The translations under genes were made by a program, and so were the position numbers. The notes under the pieces were generated by a model. That model saw nothing but the letters and a program-made list of their open reading frames with translations. It made no database searches and was not told where the DNA came from. This document shows, in pieces, positions 40,701 through 46,273 of a stretch of 46,273 nucleotides of DNA. Source of the DNA: an uncultured Pelagibacteraceae bacterium (GTDB taxonomy: Bacteria; Pseudomonadota; Alphaproteobacteria; Pelagibacterales; Pelagibacteraceae); contig CABZPB010000003.1 in the NCBI GenBank assembly GCA_902527485.1, positions 1 through 46,273 of the forward strand. Reading direction: 5' to 3'. How positions within the stretch are numbered: position 1 is the stretch's first letter; each line of letters opens with the position of its first letter.

Positions 40701-40772
40701 AATATAAATGTGACAGTAGCTGATCCTGTTTTTTTAGATAAGGAAGGTGAAAGATTAAGTGCTAAATTATAA
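37761..40772 (+). CDS. soxA: Sarcosine oxidase alpha subunit
   Basis: 'GYKGDTLASALLANDVHLVGRSFKYHRPRGIMTAG', 'DVLIIGAGISGIIAAKMSAKNG', C-terminal GcvT-like folate-binding domain. Confidence 0.97.
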   Translation: MSKNLRFKSSKLVDETYRISFKFNNKTYYGYKGDTLASALLANDVHLVGRSFKYHRPRGIMTAGSEEPNAIIQLHDNTSRTEPNVRATEIEIYEGLVASSQNCWPSVNFDIGGINNILSPILPAGFYYKTFMWPKSFWEKYEYFIRKSAGLGKSPKEADPDIYEHKYIHCDVLIIGAGISGIIAAKMSAKNGLKTLLVDEKSFLGGSTIYDNSKFSKINNQITSSWLEKEINEISKLENLEIKTRTSVAAFHGYNFLLARENLTDHLPITQRENKIRHRLLKIRAQKVICATGAIERPLIFDNNDRPGILLSSAMKKYIDLYGVACGENNILFTNNDTAYETAMSMVQRGIKINAIIDNREEIDSKLSYEVEKNNIKIFKGYTVVDTYGYKRINGLSIMELSKDGQKVIGKKIKLSCDSLGVSGGWTPAVHLFTQSGGKLKFREDDQVFIPNKYPSDQLSIGSCNGDFSLEEITTNTILSVKKFLNINIIDYKTFEIITGMNKSKRNIWLLPSDKILGKTKSFVDYQNDATAKDIKLALREGFRSIEHVKRYTTTGMGTDQGKLGNMHALGIISETAGTKMGEHGTTTFRPPYTPLTFGTIVGRNVGKFFDIVRRTPIHDWHVANNAKFENVSQWKRAWYYPKANENMYQAVQRESKAARDCAGILDASTLGKIDIQGTDASEFLNRVYTNAWSKLAIGKCRYGLMLNEDGMVYDDGVTTRLDENHYIMTTTTGGAANVLGKLEDYLQTEWPELDVYLSSVTDHYATICVCGPHSKKIVSKVIPDLDFSDEKFPHMSFKNTKIGQIKCRVMRISFTGEQSYEINIQSNYGKSVWEKCMEAGKDFNITPYGTETMHLLRAEKGFIIVGQDTDATMTPIDLQMDWIVSKKKYDFIGKRSLYRSDTIKDDRKQLVGLLTENPKEVLEEGAQIVADIKKSPIEMLGHVTSSYYSPNLNKSIALGVVKGGKKMLGQKLIIPMENKNINVTVADPVFLDKEGERLSAKL

Positions 40773-41322
40773 TCAAACTATAAAAGATCAAAAATCATAT
40801 CAAGGCTTACAAATGAGTGAAAAGAATCCTGTTATGAAATTAATAATAAGAGGAAAAAAAAGAGAATTTTTATCAGCTGTTGGTAAATCTTTAAATATGG
40901 TCTTACCTACAAAAGCAAATACTTCTACTCAAAGTGAAAAGTTGACTGCATTATGGTTAAGTCCTGATGAATGGATGGTTTTTTCAAATATCGTTGCTAA
41001 AGAAAATATAAATTCATATGAAACTGAAACACTTTTAAATAAAAATATATCTAAATTAAATTTAGGAGCTGTTGTAGATGTTACAGACCAATATGTTCAA
41101 ATTATATTAAAAGGAGATAAAATCTACGATTTATTTGAGGCTGGATCACCTTTTAATTTTAATGAATTTAGAAACAAAATTGGTTCCGTAACTCAAACAA
41201 TTATCACAAAAGTCGATGTTATTATTCACAATCAAAATCAAAATGAGGTAAATTTGTTCGTAAGGCGCTCTTTTTCTGAATATTTATTCTCTTGGATGAA
41301 TGATAGTGCGTCAAGATTATAG
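40759..41322 (+). CDS. soxG: Sarcosine oxidase gamma subunit
   Basis: Operon position; 'ALWLSPDEWMVFS', 'VDVTDQYVQIILKGDKIYDLFEAGSPFN'. Confidence 0.88.
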   Translation: MLNYNQTIKDQKSYQGLQMSEKNPVMKLIIRGKKREFLSAVGKSLNMVLPTKANTSTQSEKLTALWLSPDEWMVFSNIVAKENINSYETETLLNKNISKLNLGAVVDVTDQYVQIILKGDKIYDLFEAGSPFNFNEFRNKIGSVTQTIITKVDVIIHNQNQNEVNLFVRRSFSEYLFSWMNDSASRL

Positions 41323-41356
41323 TCTCATTTAGATCTTAAATAAGTTAAATAAAATT

Positions 41357-42124
41357 ATGAAAAAATTATTAATGATAGCATTATTTGCCTTTTTACCCTT
41401 CTCATCAAACGCAGACTCTAATTTAGATAAAATTTTATCATCTGGTGTATTAAAAGTTGGAACTACAGGCGACTGGGATCCAATGACAGTGAAAGATCCT
41501 GCAACGAATAAATATAAAGGCTTTGATATAGATGTGATGAATGAACTTGCAAAAGACATGGGTGTTAAGGTTGAGTTTGTGCCTGCAGAGTGGAAAACGA
41601 TTGTATCTGGAATAACATCTGCAAGATATGACATATCAACTAGTGTTACAAAAACCCCAAAAAGAGCGGAAGTGGCTGGTTTCACAGATACATATTACAA
41701 ATATGCTACTGTACCACTTGTCCTAAAAAAGAATTTAAAAAAATTTCCAACTTGGGATTCTTTAAATAATTCAAAAGTAACTATTGCAACTACTCTTGGC
41801 ACTTCACAAGAGGAAAAGGCTAAAGAATTTTTTCCAAAATCAAAATTAAATTCAATCGAAGCACCAGCAAGAGATTTCCAAGAAGTCTTGGCAGGGAGAG
41901 CTGATGGTAATATCACAAGTTCAACAGAGGCAAATAAATTGGTTATTAAATATCCTCAGTTAGCAATCGTCCCAGATGGTGGAAAAAATCCAGCATTTTT
42001 AGCAATGATGGTTCCTAAAGGTGATAATAAATGGAACGAGTATGTGAACAGTTGGATAAAAAAGAAAAAATCATCTGGCTTCTTTACTAAATTGTTATCT
42101 AAATACAATCTAAAAAGTTTATAA
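41357..42124 (+). CDS. Amino-acid ABC transporter substrate-binding protein
   Basis: Signal peptide; '[46 protein letters not shown]', '[20 protein letters not shown]'. Confidence 0.92.
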   Translation: MKKLLMIALFAFLPFSSNADSNLDKILSSGVLKVGTTGDWDPMTVKDPATNKYKGFDIDVMNELAKDMGVKVEFVPAEWKTIVSGITSARYDISTSVTKTPKRAEVAGFTDTYYKYATVPLVLKKNLKKFPTWDSLNNSKVTIATTLGTSQEEKAKEFFPKSKLNSIEAPARDFQEVLAGRADGNITSSTEANKLVIKYPQLAIVPDGGKNPAFLAMMVPKGDNKWNEYVNSWIKKKKSSGFFTKLLSKYNLKSL

Positions 42125-42164
42125 TAAATTAGTATTTAATTTTTTATTCTTTATAACATAAAGA

Positions 42165-42896
42165 GTGAGAAATTTAGCTTTTTTACTTTTAGTCCTCCCT
42201 TTAACCTCATGTGGTAAAAGTGAATTAAACTGGTTGATATTATCTCCTCAAAACGTTGAGGGTTTAACAAATCTTAAATTTCTTTTAAGTGGTTTAGCTA
42301 CCACTATATATATTTCGATAATTTCGATTGTTATATCAATATTGATTGGTCTTTTAATTGCTATACCATCATTATCAAAAAACAGATTTCTAACTTATCT
42401 TAATATTGGTTATGTAGAAATTGTAAGAGCAATTCCTTTACTAGTATTAATTTTATGGATTTATTATGGATTACCTATAATGACAGGAATTAGTTTTAGC
42501 CCGTTTGTTTCAGGAATTATAGCCTTATCAATAAGTGAAAGTGCGTTCCAAGCTGAGATTTTTAGAGCTGGAATAAACTCAATTAAAAAAGCACAGTGGG
42601 AAGCTGGAAGTTCTTTAGGTTTAGGTTTTTTTAGAAAATTAAGATTGGTTATCTTGCCTCAAGCTGTGAAAAATATTTTACCAGCTATTGGTAACCAATT
42701 TGTATATGTACTTAAAATGTCATCACTAGTATCAATCATTGGTATTGGTGATTTAACAAGAAAAGCTAATGAATTAGTTGTCACAACTTATAGGCCATTA
42801 GAAATATACACATTTCTGATTCTTGAATATTTAGCCCTAATATTGATTGTTTCTTATTTAGTAAGGAAGTTGGAAAAAAAATTACAAAAAGACTAA
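42165..42896 (+). CDS. Amino-acid ABC transporter permease with an N-terminal lipoprotein-like signal
   Basis: HisMQ-type 'YVEIVRAIPLLVLILWIYYGLPI', 'ESAFQAEIFRAGINSIKKAQWEAGSSLGL', 'VILPQAVKNILPAIGNQFVYVLKMSSLVSIIG'. GTG start; N-terminus MRNLAFLLLVLPLTSCGKSELNW. Confidence 0.92.
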   Translation: MRNLAFLLLVLPLTSCGKSELNWLILSPQNVEGLTNLKFLLSGLATTIYISIISIVISILIGLLIAIPSLSKNRFLTYLNIGYVEIVRAIPLLVLILWIYYGLPIMTGISFSPFVSGIIALSISESAFQAEIFRAGINSIKKAQWEAGSSLGLGFFRKLRLVILPQAVKNILPAIGNQFVYVLKMSSLVSIIGIGDLTRKANELVVTTYRPLEIYTFLILEYLALILIVSYLVRKLEKKLQKD

Positions 42897-43762
42897 TTTT
42901 TAAATTGACAATGTTTATTTTTGATTTCAACAAACTGTTGTTTATTAAAGCCATTATCTTTAAATATTTTGTCAAATTTAAAATCAGATCCTTTAGTTCC
43001 CATTTCTAGATCTGCTAGTTTTGCTCCATATGATGGATTAAAATCAACATAACAATCAACACTTAATGGTTTTGTCATGTTTAAATCTTTATACATGTAT
43101 CTAGTCATAACTCTTATATTTTTATTATTTACATTAGTTTGGTCTTCTAAAAATAAGTAATAATTATCTTTTATATTTTCATTTTTTTTTTTAAGTTCCT
43201 CTAATTGTTTAATCATTTCATCTCTTTCTTTATTTTCACTCTTAAGATCTGATAATTGATTTTCAAGATCTTGAATCTTATTTAACGAAGCTAATTTTTC
43301 AGACTCTATTGACGCAACTTTTTGACCATATGATTTTTCAAAATCTTCAGCAGCTTTTTGCATCTCTTTTATAGTTTTTTCTCTCTTCTCGTTTTTATTT
43401 TTCATGTTTTCTAAAGCCTTTTCTGCTTCGTTTAGTTTTTCTATAGCTATTTGATTGTCTCCCAACATTTGAAGCTTACCTACTGATTTAGACATACCAC
43501 CACTTGATATTGCATCATTGATTTTTTCTTCAATTACTCTCTCCTGAACTACAGCAACTCTTTTTAATATATAATGTTTATGTAATAATGAATAGGCCCA
43601 AGCTAATAGAACCATTAAAAAACCTATTGCAATAAGTATTAATGCCCAAGATTTTGCATTAATCCAAAAACTTCGTGATCTTCTTAATTTACTCTGTTCA
43701 TCAATATATTGATTTACTGGATGATAATCGTTCTCGCTACCTTTCGTAATTCGTTCTGACAC
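42893..43762 (-). CDS. Single-TM coiled-coil membrane protein (unknown function)
   Basis: TM 'WALILIAIGFLMVLLAWAYSLL' followed by a long heptad-rich K/E region and a C-terminal domain 'YMYKDLNMTKPLSVDCYVDFNPSYGAKLADLEMG'. Confidence 0.75.
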   Translation of the reverse strand: MSERITKGSENDYHPVNQYIDEQSKLRRSRSFWINAKSWALILIAIGFLMVLLAWAYSLLHKHYILKRVAVVQERVIEEKINDAISSGGMSKSVGKLQMLGDNQIAIEKLNEAEKALENMKNKNEKREKTIKEMQKAAEDFEKSYGQKVASIESEKLASLNKIQDLENQLSDLKSENKERDEMIKQLEELKKKNENIKDNYYLFLEDQTNVNNKNIRVMTRYMYKDLNMTKPLSVDCYVDFNPSYGAKLADLEMGTKGSDFKFDKIFKDNGFNKQQFVEIKNKHCQFKN

Positions 43763-43764
43763 AA

Positions 43765-45351
43765 TTATTTTTTACCTTTGTCAATGTCTTTGTTGTTATA
43801 TATCATTGGTCCTTTTTTAATTACCTCAGGATCATCTGTTGGGAAAGGAACATGAACAAATATCTTTTTCTCAATTTGTTTTGGTACTTCAATTTCTTTT
43901 TCAATAATTTTTTCTTGAATGACTGGTTTCTCAACAATTTTTTCTACAATTTTTTCTACTTCAATTTCTTTTTCAACAATCTTTGGTTTAAATAAAAGTA
44001 CAAATCTTTTTGTTATAAAACGTCTTAAAGTAATCAAAATACGTCCAATTCTTAAAAACACTCCACCAATTCCATAACCAGGTTTATTTCTATATTCGTG
44101 CATTCTTTCATCTCCTAAATGTAGTCCTGCATATGCGACTCCTGACCCAATTATTGAAATTACGAATGCCAAAATTCCAAACCAATAAAAGAAAGCTTCA
44201 TCTAAATCTTTTTGTTTTAAGTCAGATATTTTATAACTTCCACCAGCACCTCCTAACCATTGAGGTCTGTTTTTAATTCTCAAGGATATTCTTAGAATAT
44301 TACTTCCTTTAGATTTTTCCTCTACAATTTCTGCCTGTTGTCTAAGGTTTTCTTGTTCAATCAATATTTGCTCATTAACTTCCTCAGTTTTTTTTGAAAT
44401 ATTAGTTATTTCTGTTTGTTTAGACTCAATAGCCTTGTTTAGTTGATCAAAATCATTATCTATAGGTATTAATAATGTTTTATATTTTGATTTGATATTA
44501 TTTATAATTGGTGTTGATTTATTTACTGTTTGTTTTTGTGCTCTTTCAATTTTTTCCTCTAACTCTCTTATCTCACTGTTCAATCTACCTATATTAACTT
44601 TATAATCTTCTATTTGAGATTCTATCGCTCTTCTATTTGATCCACCTCCTAAACCTAAAAAACCACCTTTAACATCCTTAATTGATATTTCTGCTCTTGA
44701 TTTTAAATCTTGTAATCTAGTTTTTTCATTAATTTTATCAGTTTTATTTTTTTCTAAAGTCTTCAAAACTGTATTATCAAAATTATACTCACTTAAAACA
44801 TTCTGTATTTCCTCACTTTCTTGAACACCTAATTTATTTTTAGTTTTTAATGTTTTTTCTCTATCAATCTTGAGTATAGCTAAGTCATTATTTTTTTTAT
44901 CTAAATCTATTTCCTCTCTAAGTAATTCAATTTTTCTTTCAGTATTAATTAATTTTTGTCGTTCCACATTTACTTTTTGTAATTGATTATAAACAGACAC
45001 ATCAAAAGCTTGAATCATGGTCTCAAATGTTGAATAATTTGCAAAAACCAATAATAGTATGAATATAGTTCGGGCTACCCATTTTCCTGAATAATATAAA
45101 GCTGTAACAAGAGGAATTTTGGTAAGCTCCATTACAGCTACAACAACTAATGCTAAACTAATTATCATTCTTTCGGCAACTGGAACATCAAAACCCAATG
45201 CGTTTGTATAGAATAAAGCGTAAGCTATTGATAAGCTTACCATAGCTACAATGATTTCGATAAACCATGCTCCATAAATAAGTTTTTTTCCTAACGGAGA
45301 TGTTCTTGATTTTGGAAAAAATTTATAATGTATATTTTCTAAATTAGGCAT
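43765..45351 (-). CDS. Multi-TM protein with central coiled coil and C-terminal VEKIVEK-type repeat tail (unknown function)
   Basis: Three N-terminal TM segments, about 250-aa coiled coil, one TM 'FYWFGILAFVISIIGSGVAYAGLHL', then 'KIVEKEIEVEKIVEKIVEKPVIQEKIIEKEIEVPKQIEKKIFVHVPFPTDDP'. Confidence 0.78.
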   Translation of the reverse strand: MPNLENIHYKFFPKSRTSPLGKKLIYGAWFIEIIVAMVSLSIAYALFYTNALGFDVPVAERMIISLALVVVAVMELTKIPLVTALYYSGKWVARTIFILLLVFANYSTFETMIQAFDVSVYNQLQKVNVERQKLINTERKIELLREEIDLDKKNNDLAILKIDREKTLKTKNKLGVQESEEIQNVLSEYNFDNTVLKTLEKNKTDKINEKTRLQDLKSRAEISIKDVKGGFLGLGGGSNRRAIESQIEDYKVNIGRLNSEIRELEEKIERAQKQTVNKSTPIINNIKSKYKTLLIPIDNDFDQLNKAIESKQTEITNISKKTEEVNEQILIEQENLRQQAEIVEEKSKGSNILRISLRIKNRPQWLGGAGGSYKISDLKQKDLDEAFFYWFGILAFVISIIGSGVAYAGLHLGDERMHEYRNKPGYGIGGVFLRIGRILITLRRFITKRFVLLFKPKIVEKEIEVEKIVEKIVEKPVIQEKIIEKEIEVPKQIEKKIFVHVPFPTDDPEVIKKGPMIYNNKDIDKGKK

Positions 45352-45778
45352 TATTTACTTTAAATATGTTAAATGAAAATTTATTTAGAATTTTTGATAA
45401 TAAACTTTCTTTAATTCCGAACTCATGAGCTACTTTTCTAATTTCTAAATCTTCTTCCTCGCTATAAACATGATCGCTGTGACCGAGTTTATATAAAACT
45501 GCTAGAATAAATTCTAAAAACTCTTTGTTATCACCAAGTTTTTTTTTAATAACTTGAGCGTGGAATGAAATATTATTTTTATCATTCGCTCCTTCATCTA
45601 ATATGTTTTCGATAATTCTTTTTTGATTTTTATCGTGAGGTAAGATTTTTAAAATTTCATCTTTTTCATGTTGAGAAAAATGACCATCTGCTTTGCAAAG
45701 TTTTGCACTCAAAACTAAAATACCTATAATGCAAAGTGTTTGATATGACTCTGCTTTATATTTCTCCCAAATATCCAT
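45344..45778 (-). CDS. TerB/DjlA-N-like helical domain protein
   Basis: 'LVLSAKLCKADGHFSQHEKDEILKILP' and 'YKLGHSDHVYSEEEDLEIRKVAHEFGI': two acidic helix motifs typical of TerB-like domains. Confidence 0.7.
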   Translation of the reverse strand: MDIWEKYKAESYQTLCIIGILVLSAKLCKADGHFSQHEKDEILKILPHDKNQKRIIENILDEGANDKNNISFHAQVIKKKLGDNKEFLEFILAVLYKLGHSDHVYSEEEDLEIRKVAHEFGIKESLLSKILNKFSFNIFKVNNA

Positions 45779-45842
45779 TATACCCTAAATAAAGTAAAAC
45801 AGATTTTTTGGTTTTATGATAGTTAATAAATTATTGAAATTT

Positions 45843-46273
45843 CTAATTATTTTTACGAAAATCCCATGGGAATTCAAATTTCATGTCCCAAAGACCCAAT
45901 TTATTATTTTTTGCATGTGTCTGATCTTCTGCATATTTTCTTTTTGAATATCTTGGATAATCAAAAGCGTATCCATTTTTTACTAAAATACGTGATAAAC
46001 TCTTATCTTTTATAAAACATTCACCTAAATTTCTTTTATATCTGTCAGGTTTAGCTTGTATTTTACAAACTACCTTTTGATTATCTATTTTTTTAATTAA
46101 AAAATCTTTTGATAATTTACCACACGCAATTTTTTCATCTTCTTTAAAACATATTTGTTCTTTACCTTTATAGTAACTTTCTGGTGCGTCAATTCCTGAA
46201 AATCTAATATTTTCACCATTAATTTTAATTGTATCACCATCCACAACGAACGCATTTCCTTCAATAATCTTAA
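45843..46273 (-). CDS. Staphylococcal nuclease-like (SNase/thermonuclease) protein, 5' partial
   Basis: 'VVDGDTIKINGENIRFSGIDAPES', 'DRYKRNLGECFI', 'LVKNGYAFDYPRYSKRKYAEDQTHAKNNKLGLWD'. The frame stays open past the ORF-track ATG to the window edge (...KIIEGNAFVVDGDTIKI). Confidence 0.88.
   Translation of the reverse strand, partial: KIIEGNAFVVDGDTIKINGENIRFSGIDAPESYYKGKEQICFKEDEKIACGKLSKDFLIKKIDNQKVVCKIQAKPDRYKRNLGECFIKDKSLSRILVKNGYAFDYPRYSKRKYAEDQTHAKNNKLGLWDMKFEFPWDFRKNN

Noticed and set aside
41329-41685. 118-aa - strand ORF over the ABC binding protein
   Set aside because: Antisense shadow of a clear solute-binding protein.
1-46273. CRISPR arrays, rRNA genes, transposases or prophage modules
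   Set aside because: No direct-repeat arrays, rRNA-like sequence, transposase motifs or phage structural genes were seen; the lone integrase is not enough to call a prophage.

Overview
AT-rich, very compact window that looks like a SAR11 / Pelagibacterales-type alphaproteobacterium, judged from gene content, gene order and spacing. No database search was possible. The left end (1-4.4 kb) looks like the edge of a variable region: two surface-type glycosyltransferases, a tyrosine recombinase with a large palindrome at its 5' end, a small membrane ORF, and an unusually GC-rich multi-hairpin segment ending just before an ogt-like gene. From about 4.8 to 36 kb it is mostly housekeeping: hom, argC, rpsI/rplM, metY, ctaA, rpmG, ihfA, plsX, rpmF, bamE, hppA, thiL, nusB, the rib genes, nrdR, glyA, rpiB, hemB, recO, rnc, lepB, acpS, pdxJ, pyrE, a Rel/SpoT, folK, smpB, dapA, slt and a tRNA-Ser. 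The metY leader carries what I read as tandem SAM-II and SAM-V-type pseudoknots. The right end has a heterotetrameric sarcosine oxidase operon (soxBDAG), an amino-acid ABC binding protein plus permease, and a three-gene membrane/coiled-coil/TerB cluster beside a nuclease-like gene cut by the window end. The best candidates for something undescribed are the ~180-nt structured RNA before ogt (3928-4108), the palindrome at the integrase start (3576-3614), and the TerB/coiled-coil cluster (42893-45778).
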